A stretch of 64,000 bases of DNA. It comes from an uncultured Paludibaculum sp. Its GTDB lineage: Bacteria; Acidobacteriota; Terriglobia; Bryobacterales; Bryobacteraceae. The stretch spans positions 1,426,001 to 1,490,000 of the forward strand of contig NZ_OY762269.1 of the NCBI RefSeq assembly GCF_963665245.1, given 5' to 3'. A program made the position numbers and the translations under genes. The notes below the pieces were generated by a model. It saw nothing but the letters and a program-made list of their open reading frames with translations. It ran no database searches and was not told the DNA's origin. Numbering within the stretch: the first letter of the stretch is position 1; every line of letters starts with the position of its first letter. Of the stretch, positions 47,533-55,618 are shown in pieces.

Positions 47533-50181
47533 TCAATCCTGCCGCAACGCTCGCACCGGATCCACGCGGCTCGCGCGCCGGGCGGGTCCGTAGCTGGCCG
47601 CAAGGGCCGCGGCTAACAACACCGCGATCATGGCCGCGAAGGTCACAGGCTCGACCGCCTGCATGCCGTCGACCATGTGCTGTAGGATCCGAGCCGCGCC
47701 CCAGGCCGCCGCTGCACCGATGGCAATTCCACCGGCGACCATGGCGAAGCTCTGCCGCAGTGCCAGTGCCAACACGTCCCGCGTGGTGGCCCCCAAGGCA
47801 ATGCGTAGACCGAACTCAGGCACGCGCTGGCTCGTGAGGTAGGCCATCACCCCATAGAGCCCGACGCACGCCAACAGCAGCGCCAGGCCGGCGAAGATGC
47901 CGAATAGAAACATCAGGAAGCGCTGACGCGCCAAAGTGCCGCTGGCGAGCTGCTCCAGCGTGCGTATCTCGTAGAGCACCTGGTCGCCCGCCGCGCCGCG
48001 TAGTTCATGGCGCAGCGGTCGCACGGTATCCATCGGTGGGCGGCTGGTGCGAACAGCAATGGACATGAGTTCGGACCAGCGGTGCACAAAACGATTGGGC
48101 ACCTGCGCGAAGGGGTAATAGAATTGAGCACGGACGCGCGCCTGATCGTCGAGCGCCGGGCCCCAGTGCCGGACATGACCGACGACGCCGACCACCTGGA
48201 ATGGGCTGGGACCCATGTCCGGGATCCACAGCCGCTTGCCAATAGCCGGCTCGGCGCCGAACGCGTGTTGCGCCAACACTTCGTCAATGACGATCACGGG
48301 TGTAGTCCCGAGATGGTCCTGATCATTGAAGAACCGGCCTTGGCGCAAGGCGATACCCATGACCTTCAGGTACTCGGGAGTGACGCTCGTCGCCAGCGCG
48401 CCGGGCATATCGTTCGACGTTGTTGACGCCGGGTTCGACGAGTAGTTGAGCAGGTTGTTGCCTTCACGCATTGGAACCGTGTCGACCAGGGCAATGGCCT
48501 CGACCCCCGGCGTCCGGCGGGCACGATCGAGAACGTCTCGCCACTCTGAGCGGGTCCGCTCGGGGTCGGAAAGGACCGTGGGCGAGAGGGCCATCCGGGT
48601 GACAAGGACATTCCTGATGTTGAGGCCCGGATCGAGCGCCGACAGCCGCAGCAGAGTGCGCCCCAGCATCCCGGCCGAAACGAGCAGCACGATGGCGAGG
48701 GCGATCTCCGCGATGACGAAGCTTCCATGCAGGCGTCGCGAGCCCCCGGACAGAGAGCGGCCGCCCGCGCGCAGCGGCTGGTCCAACTGTCGCGACGGCG
48801 CACGCAGGGCGGGTACGAGGCCAAAGAGGATTCCGCAAAACAGAGAGACGCTCAGCGCGAAGAGCAGCACGCGGTAGTCGAGATGGATCTCTTCCACGCG
48901 CGGCATGGTGCCCGGCCAGAAGTGCAGAAAGGGACGGACGCCAAAGGCGGCCAACGCAACGCCCAACACTCCGCCGGCCAGACCCAGCACCGCGCTCTCC
49001 GTCAGGCATTGCCGTACCAGACGAGCCCGGCCCGCGCCCAGGGCGACCCGCATAGCCAGTTCCCGTTCACGCGAAACGGCGCGAGCCAGCAGCAGGCTGG
49101 CGACATTTGTGCAGGCAATCAGAAGCAGCAACCCGGCCGCGCCCAACAATAGCCAGAGCGTGGAGCGGACGTCGTCGACATCGGGCCGCAACGTTTCGGC
49201 CACAAAGCTGCGCTCGTGGTTCGAGTCCGAATACTGGCGCGCCAGTTGACTGCTGATGAGCGCCAATTCGGACTGCGCTTGAAGCAGGGTAAGGTCCGGC
49301 TTGAGACGTGCCACCACGTTGATACCCGGGTGCGCGTTCCGGTTGGCCATTACCGGTTCCGTGTTTTGGCCGAGCGGGGTGAAGACATCCACATCCTCGC
49401 CGTCCAGCCGGAATCCCGCCGGCGTGATGCCCATCACCGTGTACGGCCTTCCTTCGAAGAAGATCGAGGTTCCGATCGCATCCTGACGCGCGGCGAAGCG
49501 ACGCTGCCACAGGCCCTGGCTCAGCAGGATGACCGGCTCCGAGCCCCGCGCATCCTCCTTCGGCAGGAACTCGCGACCCAAAACCAACGGCACGCGCAGC
49601 ACGGAAAAGAGGCCGGCGCTGATCTGGCGGGCCGCGACGTACTCGGCCTCGCCTTGACTGCTCATCGTGCCGCCGCTGAAGCGCCAGGCGGCCATCGTCA
49701 GCGATTTGGTGGCGCGCTGACAATCCAGGAAGTTGGGGTAGGAGAAAGCCCACTGGTTGCCGTAGGCGGTGGAGAACTCGGTCTGTTCATGCAGCCGGGC
49801 CAGGCGATCGGGCTCCGGGTAGGCCAGCGGTTTGAGCAGCACCCCGTTCACCACGGTGAACATCACAGTGGCCGCGCCAATCCCAAGGCCGAGCGTCAGC
49901 AAGGCCACCGTCGAGAACGCGGTTTGGCGACGCAGCGTCCGCAGTGTATAGCGGAGGTCCTGAACGAAGTCCTCCAGCCACCGTGTTCCGCGGGCGTCGC
50001 GGCAAGCCTCCTTCACCTGCTCCGGACCGCCAAGCTCAATCCGGGCCAGTCGCCGCGCCTCGTCGGGGCTATGTCCTTGCGCGATGAGATCGTCCGTATG
50101 TAGATCAAGGTGCAGGCGTAGTTCTCGTTCCAGTTGCTCCTCGGAACGGCCGCGGCGCCAGAGGTGCTGCCACCAGATCAC
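47533..50181 (-). CDS. ADOP-family ABC transporter permease (second copy)
   Basis: An 882-residue relative of the permease at 27519-30194. The N-terminal acidobacterial domain reads EEQLERELRLHLDLHTDDL, then RLARIELGGPEQV. The first membrane region is LRYTLRTLRRQTAFSTVALL near residue 70. A central NVASLLLARAVSRERELAMR and a C-terminal FGLRIALGATTRDVLALALR mark the two FtsX-like cores. GTG 50181 overlaps the PadR stop as GTGA, so the frame's extension to 50241 is a shadow. The gene converges with the molybdenum hydroxylase, with only six bases between them. Confidence 0.9.
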   Translation of the reverse strand: MIWWQHLWRRGRSEEQLERELRLHLDLHTDDLIAQGHSPDEARRLARIELGGPEQVKEACRDARGTRWLEDFVQDLRYTLRTLRRQTAFSTVALLTLGLGIGAATVMFTVVNGVLLKPLAYPEPDRLARLHEQTEFSTAYGNQWAFSYPNFLDCQRATKSLTMAAWRFSGGTMSSQGEAEYVAARQISAGLFSVLRVPLVLGREFLPKEDARGSEPVILLSQGLWQRRFAARQDAIGTSIFFEGRPYTVMGITPAGFRLDGEDVDVFTPLGQNTEPVMANRNAHPGINVVARLKPDLTLLQAQSELALISSQLARQYSDSNHERSFVAETLRPDVDDVRSTLWLLLGAAGLLLLIACTNVASLLLARAVSRERELAMRVALGAGRARLVRQCLTESAVLGLAGGVLGVALAAFGVRPFLHFWPGTMPRVEEIHLDYRVLLFALSVSLFCGILFGLVPALRAPSRQLDQPLRAGGRSLSGGSRRLHGSFVIAEIALAIVLLVSAGMLGRTLLRLSALDPGLNIRNVLVTRMALSPTVLSDPERTRSEWRDVLDRARRTPGVEAIALVDTVPMREGNNLLNYSSNPASTTSNDMPGALATSVTPEYLKVMGIALRQGRFFNDQDHLGTTPVIVIDEVLAQHAFGAEPAIGKRLWIPDMGPSPFQVVGVVGHVRHWGPALDDQARVRAQFYYPFAQVPNRFVHRWSELMSIAVRTSRPPMDTVRPLRHELRGAAGDQVLYEIRTLEQLASGTLARQRFLMFLFGIFAGLALLLACVGLYGVMAYLTSQRVPEFGLRIALGATTRDVLALALRQSFAMVAGGIAIGAAAAWGAARILQHMVDGMQAVEPVTFAAMIAVLLAAALAASYGPARRASRVDPVRALRQD

Positions 50182-50522
50182 TCGGCGGCTCCTTCCGGCA
50201 CCTGCAGGATGAGTCCGACCGCCTCGGCCAGGCGCTGCCAACTGGCGGCTTCCGATGCCAGTTGAGCCTTGCCCTTGCGCGTCAGATGGTAGAACTTGGC
50301 ATCGCGGCCGGTCTCGGTCTGCTTCCAGTCAGCGGCCAGAAACCCCCGCGTCTCCAAGCGATGGAGTGCCGGGTAGAGCGAACCTTGTGGGACCTGCACA
50401 ACGTCCCTCGACACTTGCTGGAGCCGTTGGGCGATGGCGTATCCGTGGACGGGGCCCATGGCGACGGTCTTCAGGATCAGAAGATCGAGTGTACCCTGCG
50501 GAAGATCGGATTTCGGTGGCAT
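50178..50522 (-). CDS. PadR-family transcription regulator (paired with the second ADOP permease)
   Basis: A 114-residue regulator: LPQGTLDLLILKTVAMGPVH, GYAIAQRLQQVSRDVVQVPQ and GSLYPALHRLETRGFLAADW, the PadR signature, then a helix with KAQLASEAASWQRLAEAVGL. It overlaps the permease start by four bases. TAATAT on the minus strand (50545-50550) could be the -10 box. TGTAGA repeats upstream (50523-50566) are its likely binding sites. Confidence 0.93.
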   Translation of the reverse strand: MPPKSDLPQGTLDLLILKTVAMGPVHGYAIAQRLQQVSRDVVQVPQGSLYPALHRLETRGFLAADWKQTETGRDAKFYHLTRKGKAQLASEAASWQRLAEAVGLILQVPEGAAE

Positions 50523-50566
50523 TGTAGATACCTTGTACTTCTACATATTAGAGGCGTACGTGTAGA
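50523..50566. promoter_or_regulatory. TGTAGA half sites upstream of padR (operator candidate)
   Basis: TGTAGA at 50523-50528 and inverted TCTACA at 50540-50545 are separated by 11 bases; a third TGTAGA is at 50561-50566. The possible -10 box TAATAT (50545-50550, minus strand) lies among them, so binding would hinder transcription of the PadR-permease operon. Confidence 0.45.
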
Positions 50567-50641
50567 TGTGCAAGGTGTCGTGAACGGACGTGATACTTGT
50601 ATCAAGGGGGCGACGTGCGGGAACCCACGCCGTCGGTTCGC

Positions 50642-50815
50642 CTATGAGTCCTTAGCCGTCGGTTCGCCCGCCCTGGTCATGAGCTGATGAAGGGCGAAAG
50701 GGACTTCATCAGGATGAGCAGCGCACCAGGCAATGATGCGTTCGAGCTTGAGGCTATCGTCGGCGATGGCGCTGATCTCCATCAGTTCGGTTTCGATGAT
50801 CTCCAGGTCTCGCAT
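50642..50815 (-). CDS. Small acidic hypothetical protein
   Basis: A 57-residue protein, MRDLEIIETELMEISAIADD then SLKLERIIAWCAAHPDEVPF. It is helical and acidic, with no membrane segment. GGAG eight bases before ATG 50815 supports this start over the upstream ATG at 50854. It is divergent from the radical SAM gene. No family is recognised. Confidence 0.5.
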   Translation of the reverse strand: MRDLEIIETELMEISAIADDSLKLERIIAWCAAHPDEVPFALHQLMTRAGEPTAKDS

Positions 50816-50923
50816 GGCAACTCCAGCATGGCACATGGGTTCACTTGCCGCCACAGTCGTGGAGATCTGCCAATAGTCGCTTTTTCTCTTGACGTGAAGT
50901 ACTTGGCATCATAAAGTGCAGAA

Positions 50924-52465
50924 ATGAGAGCGATGCGGCTAACCGACCTTCAAACCCCAAGACCGCTGTGGAGTCCGCCGGAGATGACCCGGCCACCGGT
51001 TCTGGAGGACGCGGTCGGTGCGCACGAAATCCGGCCTCGTTACGCTCTGTTGGTTAATCCCTTCTACGCGAAGGACCCGCACGCGAGCTTCGGCAAGCAC
51101 GTGCTCACCCCGTCCCTTGCGTTGACCAGCATCGCCGGCGCGACCCCTGCGCACTGGTCGATTCGCTACTGGGATGAGAATCTGCTGGACGGGCGGCCTC
51201 CATATGAACCGTTGCCTGAGGTGGTGGGTATCTCAGTCCACCTGACGTTCGCACGCCGGGCCTTCGAGATCGCACAGTGGTATCGCAGCCGAGGCAGCAA
51301 AGTTGTGCTGGGTGGCCTGCACGTGTTGTCGTGCCCCGAGGAGTGCGCTCCGTACGCGGATGCGCTGGCCGTGGGTGATGGCGTACAGCTCTGGCCGCGG
51401 ATCCTGGCTGACGTGGAGTCGGGCTGCCTGCGCTCAAAATATGCCGCGACGTACGAGAGTGACTACCGCCAGGACCCCGCTCCCCGGCGGTCGATCCTTC
51501 CGCGCCGCAGCTTTCTCACTACCTCCAGCCTCATCGCAACCCGCGGCTGTCACAACCGCTGCGGCTTCTGCTACCTGGCGACCGACGGTTTGAGGATGCC
51601 TTACAGGATGCGGGATCCGCATCAGATCGCCTCGGAGTTCGAAGCCGACGGCCAGCCATATGGTGTCTTCGTCGACAATAATCTGGGCTCCAACCCGGCG
51701 TATTTGCGGGCGTTGTGCGACGCGCTGCGGCCGTTGAGGAAGATATGGAGCGCGGCAGTCTCCATCGACGTCACTGACGATCCAAGTTTGATCCGAGCCA
51801 TGGCCTTGGCCGGGTGTACTGGCGTCTTTGTTGGCTTTGAATCGTTGACGGATCAGAACCTTACCGATGCGCGCAAGAAGACGCCAAAGGCCTGTGACTA
51901 CGCACGCCGCGTACGCCTGCTGCACGACAACGGAATCCAGGTGAATGGTTCGTTCGTGCTCGGTTTCGATCACGACCGGAAGGACGTCTTTGTTCAAACG
52001 GCCGACTGGGTTGAGGAGAACCGCCTGGAGTGTGCGACGTTTCACATTCTCACGCCCTATCCGGCGACGCCGCTGTTCCGGCAGATGGAGGCCGAGGGGC
52101 GTCTGCTGCATCGCGAATGGGCGTTGTACGATACGGCCCACTCGGTGTTCCGCCCCAGAAACATGTCGCCCGAAGAATTGGAGCAGGGCTACGCCTGGAT
52201 GTACCAGCGTCTCTTCTCGCACGCGTCCATCTGGCGACGCCGGCCCGAAGATCTGCGCGCCGTCCCGCCGTATCTGGCCATGTCCTACCTGTACAAGCGC
52301 TCGAACCGGCTCTGGCGGTTGCTCATCAAGCACCATCTGGTGCGCGCCGTGTGGCAGCCGTTGGTTGAGCTGACGCGCTTGAGGCATGTGCGATTCCGCG
52401 CGGAGTTGGAAGCGCGCGAAGCATCGAAGCGGCGCGCCGGCAGTGTCGTAGCGGCGGGCGTGTAG
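50924..52465 (+). CDS. B12-binding-domain radical SAM protein
   Basis: A 513-residue enzyme. The N-terminal part (LTPSLALTSIAGATPAHW, VVGISVHLTFARRAFEIAQW, VVLGGLHVLSCPEE) has the build of a cobalamin-binding Rossmann domain. The radical SAM cluster motif is CHNRCGFC (C-x3-C-x2-C, residues about 209-216), followed by DVTDDPSLI and GCTGVFVGFESLTD. The last 120 residues are basic and helical. Such proteins methylate or rearrange lipids, cofactors or natural products; hopanoid methylases belong to the same broad class, but nothing here ties it to the distant shc gene. Confidence 0.85.
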   Translation: MRAMRLTDLQTPRPLWSPPEMTRPPVLEDAVGAHEIRPRYALLVNPFYAKDPHASFGKHVLTPSLALTSIAGATPAHWSIRYWDENLLDGRPPYEPLPEVVGISVHLTFARRAFEIAQWYRSRGSKVVLGGLHVLSCPEECAPYADALAVGDGVQLWPRILADVESGCLRSKYAATYESDYRQDPAPRRSILPRRSFLTTSSLIATRGCHNRCGFCYLATDGLRMPYRMRDPHQIASEFEADGQPYGVFVDNNLGSNPAYLRALCDALRPLRKIWSAAVSIDVTDDPSLIRAMALAGCTGVFVGFESLTDQNLTDARKKTPKACDYARRVRLLHDNGIQVNGSFVLGFDHDRKDVFVQTADWVEENRLECATFHILTPYPATPLFRQMEAEGRLLHREWALYDTAHSVFRPRNMSPEELEQGYAWMYQRLFSHASIWRRRPEDLRAVPPYLAMSYLYKRSNRLWRLLIKHHLVRAVWQPLVELTRLRHVRFRAELEAREASKRRAGSVVAAGV

Positions 52466-52480
52466 GGAACCATCCCTCGC

Positions 52481-53044
52481 CTAAGGGTGGGCAGCCTTCC
52501 GCATCCGAATGACCGGCAAGCTGGCTCCGTTCGGCAGCGGCACTTCGATGCGTTCGACTGGCTCGTATCCTCGTTCGCGATACAGGCGCTCTCCGGTCAG
52601 TGTCGCGCCCATCTCAAAGCGCAGAAATCCGGCCTCGCGGGCCGCCTGCTCGCAGGCCTCCAGCAATTGGGTGCCGATTCCCTGGCGAGCCCAATTGGGA
52701 TGGACGAAGAACGCGCGGATCTTTGCGGCGTCCACAGCCGGGTCCAGCAGGTCATTCTCCCTGACACGCGCTCTGTCACTGCCGAAGAGTGTCTTTCGCT
52801 TGCTCCAGCCGCCGCACCCGACCATCTCGGACGAGGAAGACTCAACAACGAAGTACGTCCCATCCGAGATCAGTTGGGTATCAACGCCGAACACGGTGCC
52901 GAGCGCTCCATCCATCTGTTCCGCTGAATAGTCGGCGGACTGCAGTCCGCGCACCGAAATCTCAATCAACTGCGATAGTGCCTCAACATCGGATGGTTGA
53001 GCGAGCCGGATGAGGAATCGATTCGGGATGTGCGTCCTGCTCAT
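52481..53044 (-). CDS. GNAT-family N-acetyltransferase
   Basis: A 187-residue acetyltransferase. Near the start RLAQPSDVEALSQLIEISVRGLQ is the usual first strand and helix, and IRAFFVHPNWARQGIGTQLLE (about residues 116-136) is the acetyl-CoA site with R/Q-x-x-G-x-G/A in the QGIG loop. GERLYRERGYEPV follows. It overlaps the VOC gene as ATGA and is its downstream partner. The longer frame to 53113 is a shadow. The substrate is unknown. Confidence 0.88.
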   Translation of the reverse strand: MSRTHIPNRFLIRLAQPSDVEALSQLIEISVRGLQSADYSAEQMDGALGTVFGVDTQLISDGTYFVVESSSSEMVGCGGWSKRKTLFGSDRARVRENDLLDPAVDAAKIRAFFVHPNWARQGIGTQLLEACEQAAREAGFLRFEMGATLTGERLYRERGYEPVERIEVPLPNGASLPVIRMRKAAHP

Positions 53045-53415
53045 GACTTCGGCCGGGCAGCGGAGAGGCCGAAGATGTTTCCCTCTGGATCCACTCCGTC
53101 CCAGTTGCCCCAAGGACGCTGGATCAGCTGAACGCCCAACGAGTGCAGGCGGTCCACCTCCACCTGGAGATCTTCCACTTCGAAGAGAAGCTTCAGTGGG
53201 GTCTCCTCGCGCGGCTCTGGCGGATTGGAGATTTCAATCCCTTCAGCGATATGCGGTGAGATGGCATGCAGCCCAAGCACGACCGATCCGGCTTCCAGTT
53301 CCAACCAGCTCTCGGTGCGCGTTTCCTCGACGGGTTTCAGTCCCAGAGTCTCTGAGTAGAACTGCGCCATGTGCGGCATGGACTTGACGTACAGCATGGC
53401 AATCTTGAGGCGCAT
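53041..53415 (-). CDS. VOC (glyoxalase/dioxygenase fold) protein
   Basis: A 124-residue vicinal-oxygen-chelate protein with paired beta-alpha-beta-beta-beta units: MLYVKSMPHMAQFYSETLGL, then VVLGLH with a candidate His ligand, LLFEVEDLQVEVDRLHSLGV and DPEGNIFGL with the last motif. It may bind a metal and a small electrophile or antibiotic. The stop overlaps the GNAT gene as ATGA, and such pairs often act in resistance or detoxification, which is inference. Confidence 0.85.
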   Translation of the reverse strand: MRLKIAMLYVKSMPHMAQFYSETLGLKPVEETRTESWLELEAGSVVLGLHAISPHIAEGIEISNPPEPREETPLKLLFEVEDLQVEVDRLHSLGVQLIQRPWGNWDGVDPEGNIFGLSAARPKS

Positions 53416-53453
53416 TGTCCGATGATAACGTGAGCGCTGATTGAGGCTGGCTG

Positions 53454-54719
53454 CTACCAGGCGTCGCGATTCGAGATCGTAACGCGGTAGTAGGGCTTCT
53501 CCTTTTCCGCCGGATCCATCACAAACGCTTCAGAAGTTTTGGCCGCATCATAGCCACGCCACAACCACGCCAACGATTCCGGCAAGTCCAGCGCGGCCTG
53601 TGAGGAATTGTGTGTCGCTTGGCCGAACCGGAAGTGATAGTCATACTCGCGCATCTTCAGCGAATTCGCGAGCTGAATGTTCTGCAGCGGCCAGGAGCCG
53701 TGCGCATTCTCCAAATCGTCGGCGCCGTCGCTCATCCAAACGCGGATGTTCCGCTTCTCTTCCTTGCGCACTTTGAACGGATAGACATTGCCGCCCTCCA
53801 ACTTCTCCTGCGGCCGCCACTGAATTGAGGTGTAGCTACCGATGGTGGAATGGACACGGGCGAACTTGTCGGGAACGAACCAGGCGACGTTGAACGAACA
53901 AATACCGCCCGAGGATTCACCGCCGATGGCGCGGCTGTAGCCGTCCTGCCGCAGCTTGTACAACTTCTCCACCTCGGGCAGCACCTCGTCCATCAGGAAT
54001 CGCGCATAGCGGTCCGTCACCGTGTCGTACTCGATGGACCGCATGGCTTTCCCTTCCGGCGAGAAACCCGGTGCGATCATCACGTGAACCATGGGCGGAA
54101 TAAGCTTCTGCGCGACCAGGTTCTCCGTCACAGTGAACAGCCGTAGACGCGACAGGTCGCCGGAAATGAGCGTTTGCCCATCCTGCCAGACCATCAACGG
54201 CGCAGGCGTGCCCGCATCCACCCCGGGCGAAGCATACACCCACCAGTCGGCCTTCATGCCGTCAAAGATCTTGCTGGTGATCGTATGCTTCTCGCTCAGC
54301 CTTCCTTTGGCGACACCGCTCCTGGGATAGGAATCGGGGTTGTAGCCGGTGAGGTCGGCCCTTGTGCTCAGCGCCTTGCCCGCCGCGAAGTACTGATAGG
54401 AGTGCGTCACGCCGGTACGCATCTTCTCCAGGCGCATCCACAAATTGGAGTCCGGGATGCGTGCCATGCTCACGGGCGGCTGTCCGTCGATGGAGATGCT
54501 GACCGCGTCCTCGGCCGCCGCAACGAACAGGAAGTCCTGCCCCCATACGGCGGTGCCTCCTTTCGCCGTCAGGATCTTGCCTACAAGGTCCTTGAATCCG
54601 GGCGCTGACGGGCCCGTTCGCGCCGTCTCGATCAGCGATTCCAGCGGGTGTGTTTGGGCGTGGGCGCACATACCCAGCAGGCCGGCCACGGCGAGGTGGA
54701 TCAGATACGAGCGAGTCAT
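53454..54719 (-). CDS. Exported esterase (esterase D / enterochelin-esterase-like)
   Basis: A 421-residue alpha/beta-hydrolase with a signal peptide (MTRSYLIHLAVAGLLGMCAHA). An N-terminal immunoglobulin-like part (AVSISIDGQPPVSMARIPDS, then LWMRLEKM) precedes the catalytic domain. The nucleophile elbow is GGESSGG (G-x-S-x-G, residues about 267-273). The Asp is probably within MSDGADDLENAHG and the His in GQATHNSSQ (about 380-388). It probably cleaves esters of sugars or siderophores in the periplasm. ATG 54719 overlaps the end of the ankyrin gene as ATGA. Confidence 0.85.
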   Translation of the reverse strand: MTRSYLIHLAVAGLLGMCAHAQTHPLESLIETARTGPSAPGFKDLVGKILTAKGGTAVWGQDFLFVAAAEDAVSISIDGQPPVSMARIPDSNLWMRLEKMRTGVTHSYQYFAAGKALSTRADLTGYNPDSYPRSGVAKGRLSEKHTITSKIFDGMKADWWVYASPGVDAGTPAPLMVWQDGQTLISGDLSRLRLFTVTENLVAQKLIPPMVHVMIAPGFSPEGKAMRSIEYDTVTDRYARFLMDEVLPEVEKLYKLRQDGYSRAIGGESSGGICSFNVAWFVPDKFARVHSTIGSYTSIQWRPQEKLEGGNVYPFKVRKEEKRNIRVWMSDGADDLENAHGSWPLQNIQLANSLKMREYDYHFRFGQATHNSSQAALDLPESLAWLWRGYDAAKTSEAFVMDPAEKEKPYYRVTISNRDAW

Positions 54720-55585
54720 TTGTCGGGGGGCGGCTCCTGTTTGGAATTGGCGGTCTTCTGTTGATCGAAGTAGGCAACGATCTCTTTCAAGCGGCGTCGG
54801 CGGGCATAGTCCAGCGGTGTTTGCCCTCGCGCGTCCTTGCTGCCGGCGTCGGCGCCCGCTTCCACGAGGGTTCGAACGGTCGGCAGGCAGTTCTGGGCTA
54901 CCGCCAGATGCAGCGGCGTCATGCCCGTTTTCGTTTTCGGATTCAGATCGACATGGGCGCCCAGCAGCACTGCCATCACCGGCGCCTGGCACGAACGGGC
55001 AGCCAGATGCACCGGGCGGTACTCCTCCGTGCCTTCCGCTGCGGCATCAGCCCCGGCCGCCAGCAGCGCGGCCGCGGCTTCCTGGTGCGCGCCCTGCACA
55101 GCCAGCCAAAATGGCGTGATCCCGGAGGTCGACTTGGCTTCAACCGTCGCACCCTCCTCGATCAGCAAGCGGACCAACTGAGCGTTCCCGTCCGAGGCGG
55201 CGTAGTGAAGCGCGGTCTGACCGCGGCGCTTTTCTTTCGCGTCAACAGGCACGCCCTTTTCGAGGATCAGCCGGACCACGTCCGGGTGTCCCGACGACAC
55301 GCCGGCGTGCAACAGAGTCTCGCCGTTCCACCGCAGCGCGTCAGTCCTGGCGCCGGACGCCAGCAGCATGCGCATCAACGGAACGCTGCCGCGATGGGCC
55401 GCCACGAGTAGTGGAGTCTCGTCATCGGGGCCTGCCTTGTTTACGTCGGCGCCGGAGCGGATCAGCGCCGACACAGTCTCCACGTCACCGTTGGCGGTCG
55501 CCATCAGCAATGATTGCGCTGGTGGTTCTGCCGCCCACGCTGCCACGAAAAACACGGGAAGAAACAGTCGAAGGTCGATTCTCAA
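54716..55585 (-). CDS. Exported ankyrin-repeat protein
   Basis: A 289-residue protein with a short signal peptide (MRIDLRLFLPVFFVAAWA) followed by about seven ankyrin repeats of 33 residues. Consensus pieces include ETPLLVAAHRGSVPLMRMLL, QTALHYAASDGNAQLVRLLI, ITPFWLAVQGAHQEAAAALL and MTPLHLAVAQNCLPTVRTLV. Such repeats bind other proteins. The gene is translated together with the esterase, so it may help fold, hold or inhibit that enzyme, a known pattern for small periplasmic ankyrin proteins. The partner is inferred. Confidence 0.88.
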   Translation of the reverse strand: MRIDLRLFLPVFFVAAWAAEPPAQSLLMATANGDVETVSALIRSGADVNKAGPDDETPLLVAAHRGSVPLMRMLLASGARTDALRWNGETLLHAGVSSGHPDVVRLILEKGVPVDAKEKRRGQTALHYAASDGNAQLVRLLIEEGATVEAKSTSGITPFWLAVQGAHQEAAAALLAAGADAAAEGTEEYRPVHLAARSCQAPVMAVLLGAHVDLNPKTKTGMTPLHLAVAQNCLPTVRTLVEAGADAGSKDARGQTPLDYARRRRLKEIVAYFDQQKTANSKQEPPPDK

Positions 55586-55618
55586 GACTGGACAATGTTA
55601 TACCATACTGAAATAGCA

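Noticed and set aside
50924..52465. Hopanoid methylase (HpnP/HpnR) identity for the B12-binding radical SAM protein
   Set aside because: It shares the general domain order, but lies 38 kb from shc with no hopanoid genes around, and I cannot see motifs specific to those enzymes.
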